Assembly (NCBI GenBank): GCA_009869945.1
Contig: WIXG01000040.1
Location: 186,001 to 250,000 of the forward strand
Length of the DNA: 64,000 nt
Direction: 5' to 3'
DNA from: Mesaphorura yosii
Taxonomy: Eukaryota; Arthropoda; Collembola; Poduromorpha; Tullbergiidae
Shown: one piece after another, positions 1 through 15,500 of the stretch
How positions within the stretch are numbered: the stretch's first letter is position 1
Layout: each line of letters opens with the position of its first letter
The notes under the pieces: generated by a model
Seen by the model: the letters and a program-made list of their open reading frames with translations, nothing else
Told to the model about the DNA's origin: nothing
The model's database searches: none
Position numbers and translations under genes: made by a program

Positions 1-470
1 GGGAGAAAGTGAAGATAGGAAAGGAATAGTAATCAAGACGATTATTGTATGGAGAATAATAAGTGAACATAAGTATCAAAATTCAACTTAAATGCATGGC
101 TCGACCTGAACTCTCAGAGATAATATTAATGGGCAGCGAGAGAAAGCGCAAGGCAGGCAGACCACCAGTCGAGACTTAAAAGAAGCGGAGGCATTTAGTT
201 ATTCTACATTTGTAGCAGAATAATATTGATAATAATGCTATAAAGATGTGCATTCCGAGACTCGGAAGGCGCAAGCAGTTGGAAATAGGTAATAATATTA
301 TTTCCAAGAGTCGTGGCTTTGTAGTGATGGTGGAATTGGGGGAAGGGAATCTTATTACTTAACTCAAAGGAGAGAAAGTAACTAATAAGGCTTTAAGAAT
401 TCAAGCACACGCTCCAAAAGAAACTCCAACTTCATTTACTTCATTATGACTTTCTGGTATTGGTGCGATG

Positions 471-500
471 CAGGCAGGCACTCGCTTGTCTGCCTGCCTG
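471..500. repeat. Perfect 10-bp inverted repeat with 10-base loop
   Basis: CAGGCAGGCA at 471-480 is followed by a 10-base loop and its exact reverse complement TGCCTGCCTG at 491-500. The stem is GC-rich and could fold as a hairpin. It overlaps one copy of a dispersed GGCAGGCAGAC motif. No function can be assigned. Confidence 0.75.
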
Positions 501-3500
501 GTGCGGGTGCTACATCTTTATCATAACGATGCGTGGTTATAATAATGCCCGAGCCCATGTCTTCTGTCTACAAAAATTCAGTAAAAGCAAAAGCTGTAGT
601 CCATTTTAAGGATTCTGATCTTACACTCACTGGCACTAAATCCTTCACCATTGCATTATGCTCATATATTTAGGATTGTATTGGAAATGAGTGGGAAGCA
701 CACTTCACTTCATCGCAGCACTGAGAATTATTATCGTGGTGCATGGAGCACATCTCTCTCGAAGCTGATTAAGGCGCACGCAGCATCATGAATCTGTCTC
801 TTGGAATTAGTATTTATAGACAGTAGAGTCTGCCAGCGCCGTGCTTCTCCGGTAATTAGATTTGAGCTCAGGATAATAATGTGTGAAAGAAGAAGAAAGC
901 GGATGGATGGTGGATGAAATACGAATTAGAGCTGGAGTAGGAAGTAAGCCTGCATACCTCGAAATTGACGAGCATTGAATGACAATAATGGATGGCCAAG
1001 GTGATAAACTGCAACGGATTCATGGACACTAATTCAAAGAGACAATTTTCTCAACGTAATCCCAGTTTATTAAGTAAACCTCCGGCATTATGTTATAGAA
1101 GATCCTTGTTGGTCCGCTGACGGCTGGGGAAGATGATTTCCAGATTCTTCTCTACATTGTCAACTTGTCCAAGCGGCATCAAAAATAGTGCAAGTGCGAC
1201 TTTAACATATAATCTAAAAATGATCGGTATTGGATCGCCCTCAACCGATTGACGTCATTAATGTCCTAATTCGGGATTCAATATCCAAGGACGTTCCCAT
1301 GTGGAATTCGATTGCATTAATTTGTAATTCGAAGCGGCGACCAAAACTCTTCTTGCATTTCCTATGATCACAGGCATTTTGCCATTATCTCCGCTGTTAT
1401 GATCATTGACTTTATTCGTATACCTTTGCCTCAATGGATCAGCTTTGTCGCCAAGCGCCAAGCAGCATTCATTTTCTGATATGGAAAATTACTCGTCTTA
1501 CTTCTTACAGCGTCACCCACACGCTCGTCTCATGTTTATGTGCATAATTGCGTAATGACAGAATAATTGAATAATACTAGGCAACGAAGTACGACAGCAG
1601 CACGCAATGGAAAACGAGAAGATTGATTTATTGAAGTGTTTCATCCTTTATCAGTCATTAGTCCAGAGTTCAGCCATGCCTTGTTGGTTAGTAGTTTTGT
1701 CAAATAAGGAATTTGTGTGGGATGAATTATTAAAATAAATCAACAGCTTCAGTTATTTGTGCATGATAATAAACATACTGGATGGAATTCTATTTTTAAA
1801 GACGACGCATATGACAAATAAAGTGATTAAGTTTCACGTGAGATTTTCGTTCGTACATTCTAAACAATTTCACACAAATCGTTTCAAAGCCAGTGCTTGA
1901 ATTTCTTTAAATCGAACAAAGATGGAGGGTTGCGAAAAAGCTAGACGGCGAAAGTTGAGAGCTTGCGTTGTGCTATTGCTTTCGGCATTTGATGTGAATT
2001 TACAACGAAGTGGACAAAGGCTTCGGCAGATGGCCAGGAAAGGGTTATTTTTCGAATTGAACTAGCAACCGTACGCCTTCCTCAGCTAAACACTTCTCTG
2101 ATTCGTACAGAACTTAAACTGAGAGCTTGAATTTATCCATCGTCCGCTTCAACGACATCCTAGTTTTTCATCGTTCATAATTGTCCAACTGTAATTAGCT
2201 AAGATGTCTTCATGTCTTGGTCGTCAAATTTGTTAATAGAGAACTCGTGAATATTACCAAAATCCAACAGCACGAAATACAAAGCTCTGAGAATGCTGTC
2301 CATAAATAAATTGTCAATAAATTACTTGCACATGCACAGAAATGATGTTTTCGGAGATACTCAGCGTGCACACATGCAATGTCCTGGCTTGGGGTAACTT
2401 GGTGCAGTTGTGTAATGCAGTGCGAGTAAGCAGCAGGACGATGATTTAGCTGTATTCGGAAACGATGATTCAATGTTGGAACCTTTTTAAAGAGTTTTTA
2501 AAACAGCTCAGCAGGGAGCTTGTTCGTGTAATAGGCTCTTCTCTTATTTCAAAAAGTGTTATTAACATTATTATGATTATCATTGTACACTAACAAGATC
2601 AATAAAATAAAATATTAGCTTCTTTTGGCGTTGGCTTTCGATTCCACTTTATCGCTTCCTATTGTCATTTTTTACCACTTGAGAGTTGACAGTCCGCTGC
2701 GCTGCTTGCTACGAATTTGTTTGACACTTGGAAGAACGCTAATATAATCAATTGAACGAGCACGAATTCTCGCGCTTCTCGGTGACTCATGTGTGTGATA
2801 CCAGCATAGAAACCGTGTTACGTGTTCGTTGCATACAGCTCAGCATATTTATTCAGGAGGTCATCAGCTTCTTCACACCTACAGCCCGACTCCTCATTTC
2901 TGTAAACCGGCCGTCGACGGAAATTTTAACTTGATAGACATGTTATCAGTACAGTTCAATGGTCAGTGCACACCGAACACTTTCATTCCTAGCCACTGCC
3001 GATTATGAATATGTATGGAACAAGTACAGATTCTTTTCTGTCGTAAAATAAGGTGCAGGAATGAGCTAAAATTCTTCGGTTGGTCACTCAACAAGAATGA
3101 ATTATAATGGATTTGAGATTCACAGTGTAAACGCATGCATTAATATTAACACGTTCGAGTGAAGATAAGATTATAATAATAGTAATCATAGCCGTCCGCA
3201 GACAAATTTTACATTCTTTTAATGTTAATATGTGAACTCTTAACAAGTCTCGTAAAACGCTTGGCAAGCAGACATGGTCTGGTGTATCATGCACCATGCT
3301 TCGTTGTAGGAGTGACGGATTACAATTCTCATGCAATGTGCTCTCCCTGCATGTAATTCAGGCGAGCATCTCCGTCTTGGCAGGCATTTCACGGCGTCAC
3401 GAGTCCACTAATTAGCCCTCCTTTCTTTCAAACCACCACGCACTGGTAGGAAACGACGCGTTCAGAGTTCTTATTGTGTCAAAAATGGGAACCGTGAATG

Positions 3501-6500
3501 CAAACGTGGCATTTATGATGTTGTGGTCTGTTGACGCGAATTTTCTTGCCATAACAATAATAAAACATTAAGCCCGTAGAAGAACAAGGCAGGCCAGGAT
3601 AATTGAGTGAATACGATACACGTACACATTATTGCTGAGTTGCTGTACTTCACTGCGGTGCTACAATTGTAGCACATTCAGATTGCCGTAATTACCATCT
3701 TCTCATGCCGTTTCTGCTCCGAGTGCGCGTCATTCTTCTGCTTCTCATTACTCTGAAATTACATGCTTTAACCCGGCGAGTATAATTATTTTATTGTGGT
3801 GGGTTTAATTTTCTATTAATCCAATTTGAATGGTACGTGATCTCCGTCTCATAAATATAATTTTGAGAACTTCACAGTTGCAATTGCAAATTGGACACGA
3901 TAATTACTTCCTCGGTCGACTTTTCTACCGCGTCGAGCATGAGCATGCAAGCGCAGCGTAATTCTTCATAAAGTACGCACATTAATAATTCTTGGGATCA
4001 CTTATCTGACACCGACTCGCCTTTGAGATGGGCTTGTCCCAGCCCTGAGCCTTAATAAGAAATTGTATTTGCGAAGATTGATTTTGTGTTTCCGTGAAGG
4101 GTTTGCTTGCCTCGCATCTAAGCTTTGCATCATACGTAGCAATGTTTCAAAACTTTTGTTTTGTTTCCATAAATGATTTTACCGTTAACTTACCTCCTTT
4201 CGGAAAAGGTACGCGTATGGCACGAGGAAATATCTGCCCAACGTAAGCGTAATAATATATTTCTAATGTCCTTACTCCTGACTAACTTACCGGGCTAACT
4301 GCATTAAAGATGATAAGTTACCCTGAGAGAGCAAGCAATCCAATTCGAATCCCTTTGTTCTGAGCCCGTGCTCCGTGTTCCTTTTTGCTGCCTCCATTAG
4401 TCAGTCATTAAATGATTCATGATGCTTTAGCGAATATTATTGTAGGAGAGTACAAGCTGGAGCCAAAGCGAGGGACCGGAGCGAAGGTGTGAAGTACCAT
4501 TGCCATTACATAATGAGAATAAGAAAAATTATATCAAAAGTAATACTCTGCTACTGCCGTTAGTGCGTTTCTCCGGTAGAATTTGTGTTACATTTTCTCA
4601 TTTTCACATGCTCCCATTCTGCGCCGTGTTTGCAATAAATCTTGGCTTCGGCTCATACAAACTCTAAACTCGTGCTTCATATATCAAAAGTATGAGCTGT
4701 CTGCATTGAATAATAGAATTGATACATATGTATAGGTTTTGCCAGAAAGTTTCCATCCTCATCAGCACTTTCCTTGCAGAATCCCAAAATAAGTCGTAAA
4801 ATTCACTAACGGGAAAATTATTAAGAAAAATGGTGTGGAAATTAAAAGTGTATAAATTATGCGGATAAAATATTACACGAGTCATGAAAATACGATGAAA
4901 TGAACCCGAGAAAGAAAATGCGTTGCCAAAAGAATTGCGCGGGCGAGAACTCGTCGATTTTAATGGCCTTATTGGTGGCAAAAGTAATGGGATGCTGATA
5001 AAGGCATAAAATAAACGCGTCCTTGCCTTTTGTGAATTGTTTTCCCAACATCTGACTTAATCTGGACTCTTGCAAGGTGTTTTGATGCTATACGGCATAG
5101 TCACGGTGTAGATAATGATGGTACGCCGCGACTGCGGTGGTTCCAGAGTTCATGCGAACCATTGACTGACGATCAACGCTGCGTGAGTGGCTCGGTTGGA
5201 GGAAGAACGATGTGCGTTGCAAACAAGAAAACCAAAGAACTTCAACTTCCCACTGCATTAGTTGTGCAATCAGCATAATGCCATTATCATTTCTAGACTG
5301 GACTCGACTGCTGCGTCTTGCAGTGCAGCGGCTCAGGGACTGTGGTTGGGTTGCTGGACCTTACTCCTATATTAATCTTGCCGTAGATCTTCCGATCAAT
5401 CGTCTGGTTTCGCCTTCCAAGCCGTCAGACCCGTGCCAAAAGCGATCAGAAGACCGTAAATTTACTCAAACTGAAAGGTGCGAGTGGAAAATAAAAGAGA
5501 TAGGAATATAAACATCACTTGGCTGTGTGACTGTGTGCACGGGTCAACTTAAGTTGAGATTGGACTTTTGTTCATTTTATTATCGCCATCATGGTTCACA
5601 GATCCCTTATGTATCATCATTTTGCGCTTTCACTTACTATCCTCGTCCAGTGTTTCTTGTGTACATATTTGCCACGACTTTAATCCTTATTATTACCAAG
5701 CACCCGAGCCAAAGCCAAGCCAGTCAAAGCAAATCTTTCAGTTAAGACTGACTCGGCAAGCTGGCGAAATAAGTCCATTGCCCATGCTAGTTGGAAATTG
5801 GATAAAAAGTTCATTTTTGAATGGTCGCTTTCCATTACCACTCGCTCTTGTCTTTGCAAAGCAAACGAATGCAGCCGATGTGTAAATATCTCGCTCACGC
5901 TCGTCGATAGCATAAATCTAAGAGAGCGAATAAATTCCGTCCAGCAGCAGCATCTTCAGTCTCCCCATTCTCATTCTGCTGATTATGATTTCTTCGGCAA
6001 ACAAAGGAGGAATTCTTGTCTCATCTTTTACTTCGCCACGTTCGTTCCATTACCTTATCTCTTCTCGCGCGCACAACTTCTTTCACGGGTTGCGTGGCAG
6101 CGGCGGCGTGGCTGAGCCAAGCGGACGAGAAGCTTGCCAAAGTTATTATTGAATAGGAAAACACAAAGAAAACAGAGGAGTCGAAGAAGCAAAAACCTGT
6201 TCGGTTCTGTTCCATAAAGGCAGGCAGACCTTTGGACACTTCCGGTTATCTAATGAACTAGTGACATTAACTTGCTCGTAATTTTACTGTTCCTTGACGA
6301 ATTACTTTTCGTGTAGTGAATCCAATGAAGCACAGAGCGTAGCAGATGCCGTATTGTCACATGAAATGAGACCAACTAAAGTTATATTTCAATCTTTTCC
6401 TGGATGTGTGTATTTATTGACGAAATTCTGTTGTCCAAAAATTCAGGACCTTACTCAATAATTTTTTGATTGAAAACCACAAAATGCATGATAGCATCAG

Positions 6501-9500
6501 TACTTCAAAAAGTTCACATGTGTCATGAAGGGTTACAACTTCCTACTAAATTTTGTCAGAGCATAATCTTTAGTGACTTTCTCTCCCAGCACGCAATGCA
6601 TGCAACTCGCGGGACCCGACCACGACAGTATTGACCATGCGAGCATTTCAAAAATTTTAGTCAATTGACAAAGCAAATGCAACTCCGACAAAGTACAGTT
6701 TCTCATCTAAATTTCATGATTCTCATCTTTTCAGCTCGGTTTTGATATTAAAACCAAATTCGACTCGGATGTTGCGGTTTCAAAAATATTTTAGAACGTA
6801 ATTCTCTGGTTCGCCTCACATGTTATTGTATTAATAATTACTCGAATTCGAGAGCAGGGAGTTGAAGTCATTACATGGGAAATATACGACCGTTGACTTC
6901 AAATCCACATGCTCATAACTAATTTACTGTGTTCGCTTTGATTTTAGGTCATATTGCAATGATAAAAATGACGACTGGATCTTGTACTGTCTGGAGAATG
7001 CACGCCGATTGCAAGGTAAGAATATTTGCACTTTCTTCTCTTGTTTCATTCGTCTTCACTTACTTTAATGCCTGCAGTCGAATTACCGACCAAAATACAG
7101 CCGCGCTGCTTGGCTTAATCCGTGTAAATGTGAATTTTTAACACGAGTTTAAATGAAGAGAGATTACGATTTCTACAAACAATGACAAACGCACCAAGCA
7201 ACAAGACATGTAAATCTTGCGTCACGCTTTGCATCGCGTTTCTTTAAATATTCAGACAGAGAAGTTGACTGGTAATTATGATTAAGGAGCTTATTTGTTT
7301 GTTGGTGCCTCCAATTTTAAATCACAAAGGTAAACAGTGCGCCGTGCTATGCCACGAGGATGATTAGACTCGAAATATGACTGCAACTGCGACTACGAAT
7401 ACGAAGGAATTCAAATCATTACAGAGAAGCGCGGAGAATTCATCCGTGTTTACTTATCAGGCATGCATGCGTGATAACTGCTCGCGCTGCAAAGAACAAT
7501 TTTTTGTCTCATCTCATCATAGCATCATTATGAATGGTCATAAAATGTCACTGACTTGAAAAGATAAATTTCCTTTAATGATTATGTACAGCAGATGCAG
7601 AACATGGCAGCGTGTTTATATTTTCTCACAGTAATAAACATAATCATAGCTCGTATACCAATTGCGGGCTTGTTAACGTACAAATTATCATCTCGTAATG
7701 TTACGATCCCTATGTGTTTGCCTTTTTTCTGAGCTGGGCTTGTTGCAGATTTTGCATGCGCTCGTCATTCGAAATTTAAGTCCCAAGTCCTCAGCCGGCG
7801 AGTTGAATGAATTGCACGTCATTTGTGATGGAGAAGTGCGAATTATTCGTGATTAACAAGACGAGATGAGACAACGCTGATTCGAAGTAAAACTTTCTCA
7901 CACTATTAGTGACACGTTGTTCGCATGAGTTCCACCGTAAGGATGGCCAAAATTAATAAACTTATTAATCATTCGCCGTGATAATTAAGAACAGAGAACA
8001 CAGCTTTGGGCGTCCTGCTCTTAGAAGCAGATTGTAGTAAGACGTGAATCAGGGTAGTGATTCATATTCACTAATTATCTATTGTTACGTTTATGACTTT
8101 CTCGTGCAGAGTACGTGTTTGAAATGACTCGACTGTCGAACGAGAATAATTAGCGCATTTGTGAATGTTCAACAACGATCTCTTTCTATTCATGCTGTTT
8201 GAATCAGATCTTCGATGTCTACAATCTTTATTGAAGCCATTGTACTTTTCTTTTTAATAAGATCGCAAATTCGAGCAGCATTAAATGTGAAGACTTTCAA
8301 TGATCGCAATCCATTTGCGAATTCTGTCTGCAAGAAATGATCTCATTCCATTCAGAACAACATTTCACAAAGACATTTCTGAAATAAAGTGATTTTTGCG
8401 TATAATTTATGTTCAAATAAATAAGCAAAATAAAATTCAGTGCAAAAAATTGAGCTTTACGCTTTAACAAATTCACGAAATTGCCGGCCCTAATGCCTGC
8501 ACACTGGGTAGAGGTAAGAAGCTAATTAAGGTTAAAGTGTAAATGTAAGTGTAAAGACTTCGGCCTCACTGCACTGCATACTGCATAATTTTAGGAAACG
8601 AATGATGATTGCGCTGATGATGATGCATTAGCAAAATTATACTACTAAATAAGTTCAGGTCATTCACCATACTCCTTCACTGAATATTCCTTCACTCTTT
8701 CAAGCGGGCATAAGCAAGCAAGCCCTTCATAGTCGAGGCGAGCAAGATTGATTAATACCAGTTGAAGAAGTTCACCATTCGCACTCGGGGTCAGTCAAGA
8801 ACAGAAAGGTAAAAGGATGAAATTCTTGACTATTAAAATTTTCGCTCGTTTTGGTTTTGTGAGTTTGTGATTGCTCTTTGCTCAATGTTCATCCTTCACG
8901 CACGTTGATGCCGTCTGATCGCTTTTTGTTTTGCTCTGGTTTCCTTCGCCTTGTCCGTCTCCTCATTCTTAAAATGAATTTCTCATCATCATAATGCGAA
9001 CCCACAATAATCATCGTATCGCATGTAATTATTTTACATACTGTAAGATTGCAGTTACTGAATGTGAGTGCACAAAATGGGATTGAGAAAAAAACATAAC
9101 AAATTACTACACAATGTAAATTGACAATCATGATTATTATTTTATTCGTAAGAAGTTCGAATTAAAAGAAATTTTGTGCTGTGCTTGTTTGCAGTAAGAG
9201 GTGGACTGGACAGTTAACCTTTCGTAGACTTGTTCTTGGTCTAGGGAAATAAATGGTACATAATAATTACTTGAAAATAAAAAGTTGTATTAAAATATAG
9301 TAATAATGGTGCTGGTGTGCACTATTGAGAAAGAGGCTACATGCATGGTTGACTTTGTGCTACCTACCACTGCCTTGCTTGTTGCTTCGGCATAGCGCGT
9401 ATATTTACTTAAACCCTGATGAGACCCCTTTAACTGCTGTGGCTGTGACTCCGGCTAGGAGTAGAGTGCAACCTCTTTATGCATAGAGGAAATGCGTAAT

Positions 9501-12500
9501 TAGTTACATTAGAAAGCATTTGTAAATGTGCAAGTCTGACGAGTTTTTTCCGACATGCCTTCTTGTCTTGCTAGCATGCATCTATATACTAATACACTAA
9601 ATCTGTTTACTCAGTCCTGATATGATGAATGTGAAAAGGAACTTTGAAATTAAAGCCTCTGCTTCGTGAGATTATTCGTATTCAACGATGAAATCTGACC
9701 ATCATCAGCCACCGCGCTGTCCAGAATCCGACGGCGTCACTCAAGCAAACAAAGTCTGAATTACTTCATTCGCCTTCGAATAATTCTCGTATTCTCAACT
9801 CATCAGTTTGAAAATCTCACTTTATTACACAAGAATTATTGCGACTAATGTTGAGCTCTTTGAAAATAAATCTCACCGAAATCATTAATTAATCAAAATG
9901 AGAATAATTTTAACTCGTAGCACTTTGTGCCGTTGTAATTTACACTTGTACTTCCTGTGCAGCACTTGTGCGGTTAAACGCGAACAAATGCGAATACATC
10001 TCATTTTTCTCATGCCGGTTTTTATTAATCCAAAGCACAGGCTGGAGATTGGATGAGCCGGCACTTGAGATTTTAAGATTGGCGAAATATTGCTTTATAA
10101 AAAGGCACTAATTACACCTTGCATAGCATTGAATTACTCGTCTGTAATCATTTATGGCTAGGGAGCAGGAGTTGTGCAGGCATTGATGAACAGGAAAGAG
10201 GAATTTGATAACACGTTTGGCAAAGTACGAAACTTTTATTGCCTACTAATATGCAAGAGGTCGAAGGGTCATTGATGTATTCTGCATGATGATTCAAGAA
10301 CCAGAGAATATTACAAGACATTCTAATTCATTCATCTTTGTTTATGCATTGTGGCCACGAAATCATTGTTCCACAACTGCACAAAATGCAGACAGACTTC
10401 CTGCTTTCTGAGTGCCTGCATGCATGTAATTAATTCATGATAAGCTAAGAATTCACCGGCTGCTGGCAATAAACCAATTTTTGGTATTAACTCACTCATT
10501 CTTGCCGTGCAAATTCAAACTCCCTCTGAATAATTAGTCAACACAAATGAAATTCTTCGAATTTGTTCTGGTCTCCGTCTCGAACCAAGTCGAGTTCATT
10601 TTGAGATAGCGAGAGAAGTTTAATGGCAAACATTTTCTGATGTGAACATCATTTTTTATGCCTGAAATTGTTTTCTTTTCTTGGTAAATAATTTTTCTAT
10701 GCATCATTTAAATTATTGTTATTGCACAGCACTGAACCGCACTGTGCTGCATTGAGAATGGTGTGGCTGTGGCGTGGCAGCCGTGCGTGACCAAGGCCAT
10801 CAGGGGAAATGAGAGAAAGATCGCGAGAACGCAGAATGACAGATGTGATTGCCAGGGCTCTTCTGTGAGAGAGAGAGTGCAATATCATACATATTCATTC
10901 GCAATGCAACGCAAATCCGACTGACTGGATTCCTGCAAGATTTGTCACTGCCAAAGATGCAATGCGCTGCACTGCCTGTAATTTAAATTGTAAATAATCA
11001 CGAGCATGAGCTCGTGGGGATCACTCACCCAACAAATGGCAGAAGGTGTGCCCGTGCGCTGTGCCTTACCTGCCGTGCGCTTTTCAATTTACTCGTTGAA
11101 GATCAACGAATTGATAAATAGAAAGCACAACGCCTACACTGTTCGCAAGCATGCGATTTGGACGGTGACGGTGGGAAGGGGAAAGAAAAAAGACCGTCCT
11201 TTGGTTGTCGCTCTTCTGGGCAATTTGCATACACATGAAATGTTTTAGAATCCAATGCGTATGCGCCGTACGCATCTCGCTTTAAAAATATTATGCAAAC
11301 TCACGACTCGTGAATGCATTGAAGCCGAGCTCGAGCCGCATCGCATGCAGGAGATGCGGTAAAAAGTGGGAAGGGAGATGCGAAGGGCGGTCGCATGCCG
11401 AATAGACAAACTCTTTATCAAAAGCATATATCTTTGATTCGCTTTTTATGCAAAGTTGAATATGAAAGGAGGAGACCTCGCAATCGCAGTCGCGCTGCAA
11501 TGCAATGGAAGGCACTCGATAGCAGTATTCGTAGTATGCGGAAAGAAACCGCAATAAAGAAAGGAGGAAGGGAAAGGATTGCCCAACAAATCCTGACGGT
11601 GGAAAGTGAGGGAAAGCTTCCCGTGTATAGCTTATGCAAATCCGATGCCGAGGCCCAATGCGCATATTTCGGATTCACCTCTCCATCTCATTGGACTACT
11701 ACGCTCTTGGTTTATTCAAAGCACACCAGCTGCTCGTGTCTTTGGATTCTCATTCAGGATTCTTGCCTTTATTTCCGCCGCGTTTCTACTTTCCATTCGT
11801 CGAGTGGACATGTAAGGCTAGCAGCGAACAATTTTTCTCATTTCATCTTCATCAAATTCCACCCTTAAATCTTTATTTGAAATGGCACGATTAACTAGCA
11901 ATGAACAAAGTTTTTTGCAATTAGTGATTCGAATTGCGAATTGGTTCAGACTCAGATTGACGTAATTTAAATAAGAATCACACACATGTTCGACAAGGTG
12001 TACAAAAACTAGAACGATTATAAACTACTTAACACTTTGTATTAATGCGTCTCAGTTTCCTCTCTGTGCAGTGCCGTAAAGAGTTTTATACTGGCTTGCC
12101 CTCTTTTTATCAGGACGGGAATCGAAGTTGTTTTACTCAAAATGCCTCATTGTGAAATATGAGGAAATTTGCAGAGAAATATTAAGTGATCATTACTGAA
12201 ATTACTGCATTAATATTGTAATGATTATTCATAGGTGCACTACAGTTCACTTCCATTGCGACACAGCGCAAGAGGGAATAACATGTGTAAAGTAATTTAA
12301 AGAATCACCTTTACCTATCTGCTCTGCACTGCCTTTTCCACGCCACGTACAAAGTGCGGTTAGCAAGTTTAATGAGCGTTCGGCCAACTTTTTTGGCAAA
12401 AAGGTGAGATTTTGTTTTCCCTTTGGCTTTTTGCATTAATCGACTAAAATGCTCCCAGTTATACCGTACCGTGCCTTTCCTGCGGCATGGTATGTGGTTA

Positions 12501-15500
12501 TGGATGTAATTTGTTCATTATCACACACAGTACGAGATATTCAATCTGATAAAGTAATTTGTACGATCTCACATAAAATGATGAAACGTTACATTACCTT
12601 GAAAGAATAAGCAAATTCTTTCTTGGAACTCAACTCGATAGCAGCACGCATGTTCGACTTTATCATGTCTTAATTGTTACGATTCAAAAGAGTGACTTAG
12701 ATTGAATCATTGAATCAGATGTTCAGCTCATCAATAGGTGATTCAAAAACTGTATCAAGTACCTCCGAACTCATCAGACTTTAACCACCAGTAATTTATT
12801 CATCGCATGCAGCGCAGTCCATCAAAAAATCCATAAACCGTGCTGTGACTAGCCTTTGGCTAGTTAATTGCTCATTAATGCATGTTCATATTCATATTTG
12901 TACACTTTACATCTTGATAAATCCATTACGATCTGTTCGTACAGGTTTTTGACGAGTTTTCTGTTCTTGCAACTCATTTTTTGTTGACGGCTGTCTCGAA
13001 GTAAGAAAAACACGATTTCCCACAATTCTCGGTTGGCTCGCATATTCATCATCATCTTTCTCGACTTCGCGTGCTGACCCGCGACGCAAAGTGTACATGC
13101 GCTACATTTGCATGTTGCATAATAATTAGCCTGCCCGTCTTTCTCTCTGCTGTTTGCATCATTAAAGGAACTCTCAGGTTGCTGACTTGATTTTTCTCGG
13201 AATAAAAATTTGTAATAATAATCATATTTTAATAATGCTACGTTGGTTGCTGTTGCTCGTCTCGAAGAGAAAATAACAAGAGTATTTTTTATTACCATTT
13301 TTTACGATCAAAGTCTCAACCCCTCAACTGAAAAATTTCTATGTGAACTTTTTGAATTACGTATTCTCATCTTTTCTTGTCAAAACGGGTTGCATGATGT
13401 TGTAAGCAAATTAGGATTCAAATGATATCTTGTACGGCCCGTGCGTTGCCTGCCTTTTATTGTTTCAACGCAATGCGAGGAACCGTGAACAAAGCAACAG
13501 GCAACGGGCCATTGTTACACTGTGTAATTTTGGGGCTTCGCCTGATCCTTGACAAAACTGTCATGAATCTCCACTTTTTGTACAGTTGCAATTTGTAACA
13601 CGACATTTATTATAATTTGAGCATAATATATGTGAGAAGCAAATGAACTTGCCCACACTGACTACCGCTCACAAGTCACAACGCTGAGCTGACACGCATT
13701 CTAATTTTTCTGATTCCGTGAGTGCCGGGAAGAATATTCCAAATTCTCCGCCGATGTCGCTTTAATTTAAAGCTAGTAATGTACTGCAACAGACTTTAAT
13801 TATCAAGATCCATCTTAAGCATGGAATCCTGTGCACATGACTGCATAATTTAAAACCTCTGTTGACTACTCACTTCACAAATTAAGCACTTCTGATGCTA
13901 CAAAGACCATGTTAATTCGTCGGCGTCTTTCAAAGTGCATTGCACATTTATCGCGATGACCATTTGACTTGACACGTTGCTCATCACATTGTACCCGTCA
14001 AGTCGTAATGTAATGCTTTTTAACAATGCGCTTCGTGTCCGCATCTTGTGCTTTCTGTCCCTTTCGTCATCATCAGTCATTCTCATTCAGACTTGGTTTG
14101 ACTTGGCTTAGCACGGACTCGGACTCAGTCAATGGCCTTTTCTATTCTCCTCCGCTCTGTTTGAGGAAGTTATTACTGCAGCAGCCAGCAGAGTAGTTGA
14201 GTGTACTAAATAATGAGACATCTTCACAGTTCCGCTGCTGCCATTCCACTAATTCACGACACGACAGAGCAGCTCGGCAATGTTCTAGATTACAATTATG
14301 GCACAGAGGGTTGACACAAAATAATTCAAATCATATGACAAAGCATATCAAATCTGTAAGTATACGCGCTGTCTCATAATTCTTGCACGGTACAGTACGA
14401 TGTAAACAATGCGTGGCACTGTAGAGCGAACGCATTGAGAATTGAAACACGGGCTTCTCGGATCTCCATTAAGAAATTACATTTGACATTCAAATTAAAC
14501 AGTTGTCCATTCTTTTCCTGCCGAATGAATGATGTACATAATTTCGTTATTACTGTTTATAAATTGGTGCCTTATCCCGTGCTGTGCCGTGCCGGTACTC
14601 GCTCATTCATTTCAATTGAATGAATTCATTTTGCACAATATCAAAATATCAACGTCGTTTTTCATCAATCTTAACGCGATAAGGTTTTCGAATTAAGGCA
14701 TTTAGCACTTAAGGCTAGATTACTTCAAAGACTTTTGACTCCATCGCATTCTTTGCCCAACAAAAGATTTTTTTGCGTATCATATAATTATCTAAAGTAA
14801 GTCGCACCAATTTGCTGAGCTAAGTCTGAATCTGAACACAAAGGTTGAACTTGACGTAATAGGCGATCTGTATTACGCCCGAGTTAAAGACCGCTTAAGG
14901 CCACAGCTGTCTGGCGCTAGCAGAAAAATCTAATATTAAAAGGTTCAAAAGCACTCAGTATTCTTTACTCTTTGCAATTTAACTTAGGAAGAATGTAGCG
15001 CATTGTGAGCGAGGTTGATACCTGATACATCGACTATTATCAATACGAACAATCGTAACTTGTTGGAACCATTTAATTAAGGATTCGAGTGATCCGAACC
15101 GATTCTTGGAAGAATGGTTGCTGGCTTGTGCCGAGTAAATTAATTTTGATTTATAGAGAAACAGAGCAATTTATTCCAACAATTACAGCGTTAGATTGAG
15201 GCAGGTTAGAAACAGCTCGGGTGAGTATTTTTCTTTTCTTCAAAGCATACAAATACAACGCGCTGCAAAAGTTGAAACTCGATACAATGAAATCACACAA
15301 TTTTCCCCACTTTTTACCCCAAGATTATGATGTAGAAAGTCAAGAGCAAAACGTACGCGCTGATTTCGTATCGCGCAGTTCCCCACTCTCCATAATTGTG
15401 TTCCATCTCCGTGCAACAAAATCATGACGAGAGCGGTTGTCGCTTTCCTCGTTCAGTGATTATGGCCTGCGCACGTCTGATCAGACACACTCACGTCATG

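Noticed and set aside
11291-11868. Long open frames on both strands, up to 157 codons on +
   Set aside because: Frames are open on both strands over the same GC-richer patch, none has a domain or coding-like composition, and no splice context supports them.
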